DNA of 64,000 bases, taken from the NCBI RefSeq assembly GCF_001629735.1, contig NZ_CP015224.1, positions 4,154,001-4,218,000 on the forward strand, written 5' to 3'. The notes under the pieces were generated by a model. It was not told the DNA's origin. It did no database searches and saw nothing but the letters and a program-made list of their open reading frames with translations. The stretch's first letter is position 1, and each line of letters opens with the position of its first letter. Source of the DNA: Lysinibacillus sphaericus. Its GTDB lineage: Bacteria > Bacillota > Bacilli > Bacillales_A > Planococcaceae. Both the position numbers and the translations under genes were made by a program. Shown in pieces: positions 41,807 to 51,542 of this stretch.

Positions 41807-44011
41807 ATGATGAAAAAATGGAAATCTCTACTAGTGTTAATGAGTCTCATTTGGACTATTTTCGGCATCTTTACTTTTTGGCATGTAGGTTATCAGTATA
41901 TTGGTAAGTCCTATTTTGAATCAGAAAATTTCCAACATGAAATCGATAATTTTACTTCAGAACTTGGGCCGTTAGTAATAAATTTACCGAGGGCAGAAGA
42001 CTTGAAAGGGAAAATAGAGATTACGCAGGCGGAAATTGAAGAGCATCGTAATTATTATGGTACATTAGGACAGCAAATCGATAATATTAAACAACAATAC
42101 GAACAGCGAATTCAGGAAGCAATAGATGCCAATGCGGGAGAATTACAAATAAAGTTAGAAACTGAACGCGATAATAAAATTAAGGACATTACAGCCAATT
42201 TCGAAAACGATGAACATGTGCGAAAAAAGATTCTTGCTGGAGAAGAAGCACTTATCGATAAATATATAAAGGCAGCACAGGATGAAGCGAAAACCTTTAA
42301 AAAGTCTTATGATTACTGGTCTTATGAGTTGACGAATTCTGAAACAGGAAAAACATACCGTGCAGGGGATGTTTCAGAAAGTAGCGCCTACAAAATAAAG
42401 TATTCTGAGCGAAATCCTTTATATGTAGGGAACATTAGTAATAATGTAAGAGATATTTTTTACCGTACAGAAACTTATGTGAACGTCGATAATCTTTATG
42501 AAACAGCAGAGTATACAGGAGTCTTAACCATCTCTAAAAAAGCAGTTCAATCATTAGGGGTTATGCAGGATTATAATCGTTTTCATCGTAATCAATATAC
42601 CTATTTCTTTATATGGCTCACTAGTATAATAACGGCAATTTTCGCTTGGAGAGGTCGTAAGGGTGTACTGCAAACTGTCAGAGGTATGAAGGAAAAAGAT
42701 ATTTTAAATAAGATGAAATTTGATTTTCAAGTTGCCTTATTGTTAATCACTGGGTTTATGTATCTTATTTCTTCTCAAATTGTTTTCGAATCGATTGAAT
42801 ACACTTACGATTACAATTTTCAATATAATTATGTACGCTCTATCCTAGATTTCGCCTTTAAATTAGGTGTGTTAATTGTTATAGGAATTGCTTTCTTTAT
42901 TCAATTAATTTGGCTTTATACAAGAATAGATACGATAAAAAAGTTAGAGCAAAATGTGAAATCCAGTTATTTATGGTCACTCGGGGATTCACTTACGGAT
43001 TTATTTATTAATCGCTCTATAGCGTTGCACGCACTGTTCATGTTAGCGGCGGCCTTCTTTGGAGGAGGAAGCCTTGTCGCTTCTATGTTAAGGGGAGGAG
43101 CTTTCCCAGTCCTTGTTCTAGGCATATGTATGTTCGTAGGGTTTCCAACCTTGATTGTATTCTTATCAAGAATGGGTTATTTAAACCGTATTATGAAGGA
43201 TACGAAAGATATGGCCAATGGGCGACTGAATCGTGACGTGAAGGTGAAAGGTAAGTCCCCGCTCGCTAGTCATGCGGAAAATCTTAATCATTTACGAGAA
43301 GGCGTTCGGACATCCATGCATGAGCAGGCTAAAAGTGAACGTTTAAAAACAGAGCTTATTACAAATGTGAGTCATGATTTACGAACACCGTTAACTTCCA
43401 TTATTACTTATACAGATCTTTTGAAAAAATCTAATCTTTCAGAGGAAGAACGTCAACAATACATTCATATTCTTGATAAAAAATCTGAACGTTTAAAAGT
43501 ATTGATTGAAGATCTTTTTGAAGTATCGAAAATGGCAAGTGGTAATATTGAGCTGCAACGAAGTCGTGTAGATTTGACACAACTCATTCAGCAGGCAGTA
43601 GGGGAGCATAAGGAAGATTTAATTCAGTCGCGTTTAGATTTACGAATGGCGATGCCGCATGAGCCTATTTATGCCTATGTAGATGGTCAAAAATGGTGGA
43701 GACTCATTGATAATTTAATTGTTAATGTATTGAAATATGCATTAGAGGGCACACGCGTCTATGTGACGTTAAAACGAACAGCAGATGGCGATGCTGAATT
43801 AACAGTGAAAAATGTAGCGAAGTATGAAATTAATGAAGATGCTGAGGAATTATTTGAGCGTTTTAAACGTGCAGATGCTTCACGTCATACAGAGGGGTCT
43901 GGACTTGGATTAGCCATTGCACAATCTATTGTTGATTTGCATGGAGCTCGAATGACAATTGATGTGGATGGCGATTTATTTAAAGTGACAGTTCGAATTT
44001 CAGCGGTATAG
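41807..44011 (+). CDS. Large sensor histidine kinase with coiled external domain and multiple membrane helices
   Basis: This 734-residue kinase has helix one at about 8-28, then an external region to about 265. That region includes a long charged coiled-coil stretch (about 68-160). A block of five or more helices (about 265-460) follows, then a HAMP-like linker (GRLNRDVKVKGKSPLA), HisKA with phospho-His H523 in NVSHDLRTPLTS, and HATPase_c (DNLIVNVLKYA, GSGLGLAIAQSIV). The architecture resembles large Bacillales kinases of unknown ligand; the coiled external part suggests envelope or mechanical sensing, which is speculative. The gene ends at a strong terminator. Confidence 0.9.
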   Translation: MMKKWKSLLVLMSLIWTIFGIFTFWHVGYQYIGKSYFESENFQHEIDNFTSELGPLVINLPRAEDLKGKIEITQAEIEEHRNYYGTLGQQIDNIKQQYEQRIQEAIDANAGELQIKLETERDNKIKDITANFENDEHVRKKILAGEEALIDKYIKAAQDEAKTFKKSYDYWSYELTNSETGKTYRAGDVSESSAYKIKYSERNPLYVGNISNNVRDIFYRTETYVNVDNLYETAEYTGVLTISKKAVQSLGVMQDYNRFHRNQYTYFFIWLTSIITAIFAWRGRKGVLQTVRGMKEKDILNKMKFDFQVALLLITGFMYLISSQIVFESIEYTYDYNFQYNYVRSILDFAFKLGVLIVIGIAFFIQLIWLYTRIDTIKKLEQNVKSSYLWSLGDSLTDLFINRSIALHALFMLAAAFFGGGSLVASMLRGGAFPVLVLGICMFVGFPTLIVFLSRMGYLNRIMKDTKDMANGRLNRDVKVKGKSPLASHAENLNHLREGVRTSMHEQAKSERLKTELITNVSHDLRTPLTSIITYTDLLKKSNLSEEERQQYIHILDKKSERLKVLIEDLFEVSKMASGNIELQRSRVDLTQLIQQAVGEHKEDLIQSRLDLRMAMPHEPIYAYVDGQKWWRLIDNLIVNVLKYALEGTRVYVTLKRTADGDAELTVKNVAKYEINEDAEELFERFKRADASRHTEGSGLGLAIAQSIVDLHGARMTIDVDGDLFKVTVRISAV

Positions 44012-44017
44012 GGAGGA

Positions 44018-44049
44018 GATGGTGGCAGAGGATGGCCACCATCTTTTTT
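44018..44049 (+). terminator. Terminator of the two-component operon
   Basis: GATGGTGGC/GGCCACCATC arms and TTTTTT, seven bases after the kinase stop. Confidence 0.85.
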
Positions 44050-44060
44050 CCATTACACCA

Positions 44061-45209
44061 TTACAGGCCTAAATTCTTGGCGATAATTACTTTCATGACT
44101 TCATTGGTGCCTGCATAGATGGACATAACAGGGATGTCTCTATACCTTCGTGCAATCTTATATTCCTCCATATAACCATAGCCCCCATGAAGCTGCATAC
44201 ATTGTGTGGCTATCTCACGGGCATTTTCAGTTATCCAGTATTTCGCCATGGAAACTTTTGTTACTACATCTTTTCCTGCGAGATGCTCTTCAATCAACGT
44301 TTCCAAAAATGATTTACCGAGCTCCATTTTAGTTGCCATTTCAGCTATTTTAAATTGTGTATTTTGAAAATCTCCAATTGACTTACCAAATGCTTGGCGT
44401 GATTTTACATAGTCGAGTGTTAAGGCAAGCATATCCTCAATTGCTGTTTGTGCAGCAATCGCTACAGCTAAGCGCTCTTGTTGAAGTTTTTCCATCATAT
44501 AAACAAAGCCCTTGCCTTCTTCACCAAGTAAGTTGTGTGCTGGCACTCGGCAATCTTCAAAGAATAGCTCAGCTGTATCTTGAGCATGCATGCCGACCTT
44601 TTCCAGCTTCCGCCCTTTTGTAAAGCCTGGTGTACCATCTTCAATGACAAGCAGACTTATACCTTGGTGTTTTTTTTCAGCGGACGGATTTGTTTTAACG
44701 GCGACAACCACTAAGTTGGTATGAATTCCGTTTGTAATAAAAGTCTTTTGGCCATTAACAATATAATGGTCACCATCGCGAATAGCAGTTGTTTGAATAT
44801 TTGCTAGGTCTGAACCTGTACCTGGCTCAGTCATGGCGATTGCTGTAATATAGTGGCCTGAAATACATTTTGGCAGCCACCGAGATTTTTGCTCGTGTGT
44901 ACCGTAGGACTCAATATAAGGTACAACAATATCATTATGCAGACCAATCCCAATAAGACTTGAACCTATACGCTCAAGCTCTTCTTGAATAATAACACCG
45001 AAACTAAAATCAAGTCCTAGTCCACCATATTGCTCTTCGACTTGGGGGCACAGATAGCCCATATCACCAAGCCTCCGCCAAAATGTAAGCGGAATGAGAT
45101 GATCTTTTTCCCATTGTGCATAATGTGGTTCAGCTTCTTCTGCTAAAAACTTACGAAAGGTTTTACGAAATAACTCATGCTCTGTTGTTTCAAATTTATA
45201 ACGTGTCAT
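44061..45209 (-). CDS. Acyl-CoA dehydrogenase
   Basis: This 382-residue flavoprotein has both family signatures: AMTEPGTGSDLANIQT (FAD/acyl site) and QLHGGYGYMEEYKIARRYRD near the end. The catalytic base Glu is in IYAGTNEVMK. It would introduce the first double bond in beta-oxidation of a fatty or branched acyl-CoA; chain specificity cannot be told. ATG 45209 follows AAGGGGTG. No beta-oxidation gene is next to it, but a second acyl-CoA dehydrogenase is at 54230. Confidence 0.9.
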   Translation of the reverse strand: MTRYKFETTEHELFRKTFRKFLAEEAEPHYAQWEKDHLIPLTFWRRLGDMGYLCPQVEEQYGGLGLDFSFGVIIQEELERIGSSLIGIGLHNDIVVPYIESYGTHEQKSRWLPKCISGHYITAIAMTEPGTGSDLANIQTTAIRDGDHYIVNGQKTFITNGIHTNLVVVAVKTNPSAEKKHQGISLLVIEDGTPGFTKGRKLEKVGMHAQDTAELFFEDCRVPAHNLLGEEGKGFVYMMEKLQQERLAVAIAAQTAIEDMLALTLDYVKSRQAFGKSIGDFQNTQFKIAEMATKMELGKSFLETLIEEHLAGKDVVTKVSMAKYWITENAREIATQCMQLHGGYGYMEEYKIARRYRDIPVMSIYAGTNEVMKVIIAKNLGL

Positions 45210-45514
45210 TTGAATTAGCACCCCTTTTTGCTCGTAAATACGTAAATTTCTTCTATCAACTATTATGTTACTGGAAGATTTGTGAAAATAATAGTAGCAC
45301 TTTATACTAAAATGACGAAATTGTCATTTATGTCCAGTGAAATGTCACGTTAAACAAGAGAATGATAGGAAATAATAAGCTATGCTTACCATGTGGCGGT
45401 TAAAGCAGTTAGTCCCTCTTTTTTTAGAAGATTATTCAAGTACTTCATGCAATATGACTGTTACTTATAAATGATATAATCAACTAAATATATAGGAAGG
45501 TAGAGGACGAAGAT
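45210..45514. other. Non-coding gap
   Basis: Divergent gap between the acyl-CoA dehydrogenase and the phosphoesterase genes. A TATAAT at 45475-45480 is a likely -10 for the phosphoesterase; nothing else stands out. Confidence 0.35.
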
Positions 45515-46594
45515 ATGCCAAAAGTAATCGGTGGTATACTTTTAATTAGTATTTATAGTGCGTTGACTTTCTATTTGGGGTGGGGAGTAAAGCAGTGGCT
45601 AGTGGCTATGGGGTGGTTCCGTTACCCAATCATATTTTGGTTAGTATTGTACCTTATCGCTCTCAGTATAATTATCGGAAGATTGCATGAGTCCTTACGG
45701 TTCTTTTCAGTTGTTGGTAATTACTGGATGTTTGTTTTTGAATATGGCTTATTGCTATGCTTAGTAGCACAATTGATTTTTTGGCTAACACCCTTTAAAA
45801 ATGTACAAATAATTGGTAGTATAGCAGTTGCTGTATTATTTATGCTAAGTATTATCGGCTCTTATTTAGCCTATTCTCCAGTCGTTCGTCATTTAGAAAT
45901 AACAGTTGAAAAGAAGGGTAGTGAACTGAAGTCATTGAGAGCTGTTGTGGCATCTGATTTCCATTTAGGTGTTTTATCACATAAAAAGCATTTACAAAGC
46001 TTTGTCAACTTATCGAATGAGGCGCAACCAGATATTGTGTTGCTAGCTGGAGATATTGTGGATGATGATCCAAAATGGTTTGTTCAAGGGGAAATGGCAG
46101 ATGTCATGAAACAATTAACATCTACATATGGAACCTATGGTATATTGGGTAATCATGAATACTATGGTAAAAAAATTCCTGAGTTTATAAAAGAAATGGA
46201 AAATGCAAATGTAAAAATACTACTTGATGAAACAATTCGTATAGAGGATGCGTTTATATTAACAGGGCAAGAGGACAAGACGAATAAAAATAGAAAGTCA
46301 CTAGAAGAATTAAAGTCTTCCGATAGCTTACCGTGGCTCGTAATGAATCATACGCCTGACGATTTGTTAACACCTTCTAAACTGGGGGTGGATTTACATA
46401 TATCAGGTCATACGCATAAAGGTCAATTATGGCCAAATCAGTATATTACCGCTCGAGTATTTGAACTGGATTATGGTTATAAGTTGAAAGACCAAATGCA
46501 TACACTTGTTTCATCAGGCTATGGCTTCTGGGGTCCGCCTATGCGAATTGGTAGTAGGTCAGAGCTTTGGATAGTGGATATGAAATTTCGTTAA
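45515..46594 (+). CDS. Membrane-anchored metallophosphoesterase (YkoQ-like)
   Basis: This 359-residue protein has four N-terminal membrane helices (about 5-25, 38-55, 70-92 and 100-120) and a calcineurin-type phosphoesterase domain. All metal motifs are present: SDFHLG (D-x-H), LLAGDIVDD (GD), LGNHEYYG (NHE), VMNHTP and SGHTHKGQLW (GHTH). Relatives include B. subtilis YkoQ and the lipid-II-flippase-region and UDP-diacylglucosamine hydrolase-like proteins; the substrate is unknown. It lies just upstream of uppP. Confidence 0.88.
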   Translation: MPKVIGGILLISIYSALTFYLGWGVKQWLVAMGWFRYPIIFWLVLYLIALSIIIGRLHESLRFFSVVGNYWMFVFEYGLLLCLVAQLIFWLTPFKNVQIIGSIAVAVLFMLSIIGSYLAYSPVVRHLEITVEKKGSELKSLRAVVASDFHLGVLSHKKHLQSFVNLSNEAQPDIVLLAGDIVDDDPKWFVQGEMADVMKQLTSTYGTYGILGNHEYYGKKIPEFIKEMENANVKILLDETIRIEDAFILTGQEDKTNKNRKSLEELKSSDSLPWLVMNHTPDDLLTPSKLGVDLHISGHTHKGQLWPNQYITARVFELDYGYKLKDQMHTLVSSGYGFWGPPMRIGSRSELWIVDMKFR

Positions 46595-46697
46595 TGGCTA
46601 GGGCTGTGGATGACTTATAGGTGAAATAGCAGTAGTATATGAAAATAGAGTAATTTATAATAAGTGAGTATTTGATTAATAAAGGTAAGGTGACAAG

Positions 46698-47531
46698 GTG
46701 GAAATTATAGAGTTATTAAAAGCGTTGATTTTAGGCTTTGTTGAAGGTATGACGGAGTTTGCCCCGGTATCCTCAACTGGCCATATGATTATTGTTGACG
46801 ATATGTGGTTAAAAACAGAGGAGTTTTTAGGGAAATATCCTGCCAACACATTTAAAATTGTCGTACAATTAGGCTCCATTCTAGCTGTTATCGTGGTGAT
46901 GTGGAAGCGTATGTTAAGCTTAGTTGGATTATACAAAATTGATGGTCAGTCTCAGTCCATAAATAGACGTTTTAACCTATTGCATGTTATTGTCGGTATG
47001 CTACCAGCAGTTGTTTTAGGGTTTGCCTTTAAGGATTTTATTGACGATCATCTTTTTAAAGTAGAGCACGTTGTTTATGCACTAGTAGCAGGGGCAATTC
47101 TGATGATTGCAGCGGATAAATTGGCACCAAGAAAACCAAAAGTAGATTCTTTAGATAAGATTTCATATGGTTTAGCCTTTAAAGTTGGGCTAGTTCAATG
47201 TCTATCTTTGTGGCCAGGATTTTCTCGTTCAGGTGCGACCATTTCTGGTGGCGTATTATTCGGTATGAGTCACCGTGTTGCAGCCGATTTTACATTCATT
47301 ATGGCGGTACCTATCATGGCGGGAGCTAGTTTAGTATCTGTTTTGAAAAACTGGGATACATTATCGATGGATTATTTTGGATTCTATGCTGTCGGTTTTA
47401 TTAGTTCATTTATCTTTGCGTTATTATCAATCAAGTTTTTCTTAGCGCTTATTTCAAAAGTGAAATTAATGCCTTTCGCAATATATCGTTTAGTTTTAGC
47501 GGCAGTTCTTTGCGTAATTATTTTTATGTAA
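46698..47531 (+). CDS. uppP: Undecaprenyl-diphosphatase
   Basis: This 277-residue membrane enzyme (BacA family) converts undecaprenyl diphosphate to the monophosphate carrier used for peptidoglycan export. Its product pool is the step blocked by bacitracin. Both active-site motifs are clear: EGMTEFAPVSSTGH (about 16-29) and PGFSRSGATISGG (about 174-186). Translation starts at GTG 46698. The gene complements the bce module in the same window, but is 40 kb away and not co-regulated in any visible way. Confidence 0.95.
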   Translation: MEIIELLKALILGFVEGMTEFAPVSSTGHMIIVDDMWLKTEEFLGKYPANTFKIVVQLGSILAVIVVMWKRMLSLVGLYKIDGQSQSINRRFNLLHVIVGMLPAVVLGFAFKDFIDDHLFKVEHVVYALVAGAILMIAADKLAPRKPKVDSLDKISYGLAFKVGLVQCLSLWPGFSRSGATISGGVLFGMSHRVAADFTFIMAVPIMAGASLVSVLKNWDTLSMDYFGFYAVGFISSFIFALLSIKFFLALISKVKLMPFAIYRLVLAAVLCVIIFM

Positions 47532-47533
47532 AC

Positions 47534-47573
47534 AAAAAGTCACTCTTCTTTCACAAGAAGCAGTGGCTTTTTT
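47534..47573 (+). terminator. Terminator of uppP
   Basis: AAAAGTCACT-TTCTT with AAGAA-AGTGGCTTTT arms, then TTTTTT. Confidence 0.8.
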
Positions 47574-47822
47574 GCCTTAATTTTATTGGTTTTTCAATCC
47601 ATCTTTCACTTAAATTGAATGAAAGTGGGTAAAAAGTATCTTTTTTGATGTAAATTGAGTATTGAATTTAATAAATACAGACAACATTTACCTGTATATT
47701 GTTCATTTAGTAGTTTTGAGATTATAATTGATACATAAACTATCTATCGATTTGTTATTTTTTAATAGCATGTAGGATAATAGACTTAGTTCGGTATATG
47801 ATTATAATATGAGGTGGAGAAA

Positions 47823-49115
47823 ATGTTTCAAATTGTAAGTAGATCTAAGAAAAATACAATTGAAATAAGTAATGAAGCTAATATAGGTATTTTTATTAAA
47901 GATGCTGATCGTTTATTGCAATTGAATCTTGTGGAATTAAGTGTATATGATCTTCAATTAATTAATAGTTTGAAGCCATATGTTGAAAGAAACGTTGTGG
48001 AAGTTGTAGCAGCATTTTATCATGCTATTGAAAGTGTGCCAGCATTACGTGAAGTCATTCAAAGTCATAGCTCCAGTGAACGTCTACGTCAAACATTACG
48101 CCATCATATTATTGAAATGTTTGAGGGGAGAATCGATGAAGCCTTCCTTGAAAAACGTAGACGTGTGGCAAAAATGCATGTGAAGATCAACTTATATCCG
48201 AAGTGGTATTTAGCAGCCTTTCAAATTCTAGAAAAATCTCTACGTAAGATCATTTTTGAACTTCACTTATCTAAAGGTGAGGAAGAAAAACTATGTGATG
48301 CAATCAGTAAAATATGTAATTTTGAACAGCAAATTGTTTTAGAGGAATACGATAACTATGCAAATACATTGATTGAGGAACAACGCAATAATGTTCGCGA
48401 ACATGTAAAGGATGTAATAGGGGGAATCTCTACTCACTTAGAGGTTCAATCACAAAATACATCTGATACAGTAACAGAGCTCGTTAATAGTGCCCAAAAG
48501 GTGAACGATTCATTGAAAGATAGCATTCATGAGGCAGAATCGATGCAAAAGGTTTCAAGTGAAGGCTATGCAAAGATTGTTTCAATCAATGAACAAACAG
48601 GGAAAATTCATCATAAGACGTATGAAATGGCAAGTATGGTTGAACAGCTAGACGAATCTTCTTCAAAGATTAATGCAGTAGTTGAAATGGTTAAAAGTAT
48701 ATCTGGTCAAACAAACTTATTGGCATTAAACTCGGCAATTGAAGCGGCACGTGCTGGAGAGCATGGCAATGGTTTTGCCGTTGTTGCCAATGAAGTACGT
48801 AAGCTTGCGGATCAAACGAAAAGTTCAGTTGAGCAAATTGCTGAATTAATTCAGATGTCTAATGGAATTACAGCACAGGTAGTTCAAGCTATACAGGACA
48901 TACAGGAGCTCGTGAATAATAGTATTGAACGGAATGCCGAGTCCCTAAAAGCATTCGACGCAATATCAACCTCCGTGGAAGATTCCATAACCAATTTCCA
49001 AAACGTAGGAAAGCAAATATCAGATTTAGCAAATATTATAGAGACAATTGGTGCATCCTCTGAGGAATTAGAGAGAGTTGCCAATCGTTTGAATACGACC
49101 ATCAGAGAATTTTAA
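47823..49115 (+). CDS. hemAT: HemAT-type globin-coupled chemoreceptor
   Basis: This 430-residue soluble transducer has an N-terminal globin sensor (about 1-180) and a C-terminal chemotaxis signalling domain. The proximal heme His lies in AKMHVKINLYPKWYLAAFQ (about residue 119), and the Tyr that gates O2 binding is in AAFYHAIE (about 66). The conserved hairpin tip of the MCP domain is NLLALNSAIEAARAGEHGNGF. It senses oxygen and signals to CheA for aerotaxis. No membrane segment. ATG 47823 is chosen for spacing to GAGGTGG; a GTG at 47814 overlaps it. Confidence 0.93.
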   Translation: MFQIVSRSKKNTIEISNEANIGIFIKDADRLLQLNLVELSVYDLQLINSLKPYVERNVVEVVAAFYHAIESVPALREVIQSHSSSERLRQTLRHHIIEMFEGRIDEAFLEKRRRVAKMHVKINLYPKWYLAAFQILEKSLRKIIFELHLSKGEEEKLCDAISKICNFEQQIVLEEYDNYANTLIEEQRNNVREHVKDVIGGISTHLEVQSQNTSDTVTELVNSAQKVNDSLKDSIHEAESMQKVSSEGYAKIVSINEQTGKIHHKTYEMASMVEQLDESSSKINAVVEMVKSISGQTNLLALNSAIEAARAGEHGNGFAVVANEVRKLADQTKSSVEQIAELIQMSNGITAQVVQAIQDIQELVNNSIERNAESLKAFDAISTSVEDSITNFQNVGKQISDLANIIETIGASSEELERVANRLNTTIREF

Positions 49116-49338
49116 ATGAGATGTAGCTAAGCTATGCATACAGGTTATGCATAGTTTCTTTATGCATTCAAAGTGGATAAAATAATCGATTTCACGGATA
49201 AATAAAGTCTTCAGGTTGATGAAAAGGAAATTTATCGATTCTAATGGAAGGCTGCAAACTAGAAACCTCTAGAAAATGCTTCCCATAAGTGTTACGCTAT
49301 AGGCGAATTAGGGAAATGAGTAGTGAGGTGTTTGGAAC

Positions 49339-50301
49339 ATGAAAAAGAAATTATTTATTACACGTAAGTTTCCTACACATATTGTTGAGCCATTAAAAGA
49401 GTTTTATGAAGTTTCTCAGTGGGAAGAGGAGGAGATTGTCATCCCGCGTGATAAACTACTTGCTTCTGTCGCAGATTGTGAAGTACTGTGGGTAACAATT
49501 GCAGATCAAGTGGATGAGGAGTTACTTTCACATGCACCAAACCTAAAGCTAGTAACAAATTTAGCAGTTGGTTTTAACAATATTAATGTGAAGGCTTTAC
49601 GACAAAGAGGTATTATGGCGACAAATACGCCTGGTGTCTTAACGAATACAACGGCAGATTTAGTATTTGGCTTACTGCTTGCAACTGCTCGTAGAATTCC
49701 AGAAAGTGAAAGATATTTACGCGAGGGAAAATGGAAAAGTTGGTACCCGATGCAACTCGTTGGTAAAGATGTATCAGGAGCGACAGTTGGAATAATTGGG
49801 ATGGGTCGAATTGGTCAGGCTGTTGCTAGACGAGCAAAAGGTTTTGATATGAAAATTTTATATAATAATCGAAGACGTCGACATGAGGCGGAAGAAATGT
49901 ACGGCTTTCGGTATGTATCATTGGAAGACCTCTTAAAACAATCTGATTTTGTTGTAATTATGACACCCTATAATAGTGATACAGAGGGTCTCATTGGAGC
50001 AAAAGAATTAGCTTTAATGAAAGAGGATGCTGTCTTAATAAATGCTTCACGCGGTGGAATTATTGATGAGGCGGCTCTATACGATGTCTTGAAAAGTGGC
50101 AAGTTATGGGCAGCAGGGCTAGATGTCTTTGAACAAGAGCCGGTTGCTATGGATCATCCTTTATTAACGCTCCCAAATGTTGTGGCACTTCCACATATCG
50201 GAAGTGCGTCCTTGGAAACAAGGACTGCTATGCTCATGTTAAATGTCAAAGCATTAGCTGCTTATGGACAGGGCAAGGCTATTTCGAATCGAATTGATTA
50301 A
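49339..50301 (+). CDS. D-isomer 2-hydroxyacid dehydrogenase (glyoxylate/hydroxypyruvate reductase type)
   Basis: This 320-residue NAD(P)-dependent enzyme reduces 2-ketoacids such as glyoxylate or hydroxypyruvate. The Rossmann motif is GIIGMGRIGQAVARRA (about 150-165), catalytic Arg/Glu/His are in NASRGGIIDE, DVFEQEP and LPHIGSA. The NNRRRR stretch after the second strand favours NADPH over NADH. Ribosome site GAGGTG. Single gene. Confidence 0.92.
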   Translation: MKKKLFITRKFPTHIVEPLKEFYEVSQWEEEEIVIPRDKLLASVADCEVLWVTIADQVDEELLSHAPNLKLVTNLAVGFNNINVKALRQRGIMATNTPGVLTNTTADLVFGLLLATARRIPESERYLREGKWKSWYPMQLVGKDVSGATVGIIGMGRIGQAVARRAKGFDMKILYNNRRRRHEAEEMYGFRYVSLEDLLKQSDFVVIMTPYNSDTEGLIGAKELALMKEDAVLINASRGGIIDEAALYDVLKSGKLWAAGLDVFEQEPVAMDHPLLTLPNVVALPHIGSASLETRTAMLMLNVKALAAYGQGKAISNRID

Positions 50302-50306
50302 AAAAT

Positions 50307-50338
50307 GGAGCATATCACTGATAGATATGCTCCTTCTT
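50307..50338. terminator. Bidirectional terminator
   Basis: Perfect arms GGAGCATATC/GATATGCTCC, flanked by A5 and TTCTTTTT, between convergent genes. Confidence 0.85.
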
Positions 50339-50339
50339 T

Positions 50340-51140
50340 TTATCTATTGAATAAATCGAATAAACCACCAATACCGCCTTCACCTTTTGACTGGCCACCA
50401 CCGCCTTGGGAAATGGGTGCCGCTGCAAAGACGCGACTTGCTAAACGGCTGAATGGTAATGATTGTACCCAGACAGTTCCTGGCCCACGTAATGTAGCGA
50501 AGAAAATTCCTTCACCACCAAATAGTGCCGTTTTTACGCCGCCTACAAGTTCAATATCATAATCTACATTTGAAGTCATTGCAACTAAACATCCTGTATC
50601 TACACGTAAAACTTCCCCAGGTTGCAATGTTTTTTCATGAATGGCTCCTCCTGCATGTACAAAAGCCATACCATCGCCTTCAAGTTTTTGCATTATGAAA
50701 CCTTCTCCACCGAAGAAGCCTACACCGATTTTTTTCTGGAATTCTACGCCCACAGAAACACCTTTAGCTGCTGCTAAGAAAGCATCTTTTTGACAAATAA
50801 TTTTCCCGTTTAATTGACTTAAATCCATAGGAATAATCTTACCTGGGTACGGGGAAGCGAAATAAACATGCTTCTTACCTGAGCCGACATTTGTGAATGT
50901 CGTCATGAATAAGCTTTCTCCTGTTACTAAACGTTTACCAGCCCCTAATAATTTCCCCATAAGACCACTTTGTGAGCCGCCTTTTGAACCATCGCCAAAA
51001 ATAGTTTCCATATGAATGGAATCATCCATCATCATTAAAGCGCCTGCTTCCGCCACAACTGTTTCTTGTGGATCAAGCTCAACTTGCACATATTGCATGT
51101 CGTCACCAAATAACTTGTAGTCAATTTCATGATTATTCAT
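50340..51140 (-). CDS. TIGR00266/AIM24-family protein
   Basis: This 266-residue all-beta protein belongs to the AIM24 (TIGR00266) family, recognised by AEAGALMMMDDSIHMET, FATLRGPGTVWVQSLP and Gly-rich segments, and ends in a Gly-rich low-complexity tail followed by GLFDLFNR. Related proteins fold like the tryptophan RNA-binding attenuator superfamily. The bacterial function is unknown; a membrane-associated or stress role is often suggested. Confidence 0.9.
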   Translation of the reverse strand: MNNHEIDYKLFGDDMQYVQVELDPQETVVAEAGALMMMDDSIHMETIFGDGSKGGSQSGLMGKLLGAGKRLVTGESLFMTTFTNVGSGKKHVYFASPYPGKIIPMDLSQLNGKIICQKDAFLAAAKGVSVGVEFQKKIGVGFFGGEGFIMQKLEGDGMAFVHAGGAIHEKTLQPGEVLRVDTGCLVAMTSNVDYDIELVGGVKTALFGGEGIFFATLRGPGTVWVQSLPFSRLASRVFAAAPISQGGGGQSKGEGGIGGLFDLFNR

Positions 51141-51295
51141 AAAGGGATTCCTCCAAAAGTAAATTTAATGATATTCTATACGATTATAAAACACTTTGGT
51201 TTCAATGAAAAATTAAATAATTTAGAAAAAAAGGGAATTAAATAGAAAATGTCGAATATAAGAAACTAGAATGTGTATTATTTATTTTCATTTAA

Positions 51296-51386
51296 CTAAG
51301 GGTGTTATGAATATACTTAGCTTTAACCGTATCCTCTTTTTATTAGAGGGGAAGGCAGTTAAGTGAAAATAAAGCCTCTGGCAGTT
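51296..51386 (+). promoter_or_regulatory. Leader with alternative pairings and a repeated GGCAGTT before the lysine operon
   Basis: CTAAG/CTTAG (51296-51320) is followed by CCTCT (51333-51337), AGAGG (51345-51349) and a second CCTCT (51375-51379), so AGAGG can pair with either side. GGC/GCC (51354, 51374) extends the second choice. GGCAGTT occurs twice (51354-51360 and 51380-51386). No lysine-riboswitch core or sigma-54 promoter is present. The whole gap 51141-51542 holds no other feature. Confidence 0.35.
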
Positions 51387-51542
51387 GTCGCTGATAATCA
51401 TAGTATGACAGGGTATATCACATCTTGAAAATTCGGAATATTGAAGTATTTTATTCTACTAATATTCATAGATTCTGTACCTGAGGAATGCAACTGGTTA
51501 CAATAGCCGAGGCATCATAGAGTATTTCAGGGGGTGTATGTA

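Noticed and set aside
49116-49338. Search for a regulatory element before the hydroxyacid dehydrogenase
   Set aside because: Only weak repeats (GCATA) around 49135-49165 after hemAT; no clear terminator or promoter to report.
51360-51395. Possible sigma-54 promoter before the lysine operon
   Set aside because: TGGCA is present but the GC element is two bases too close for a -24/-12 promoter.
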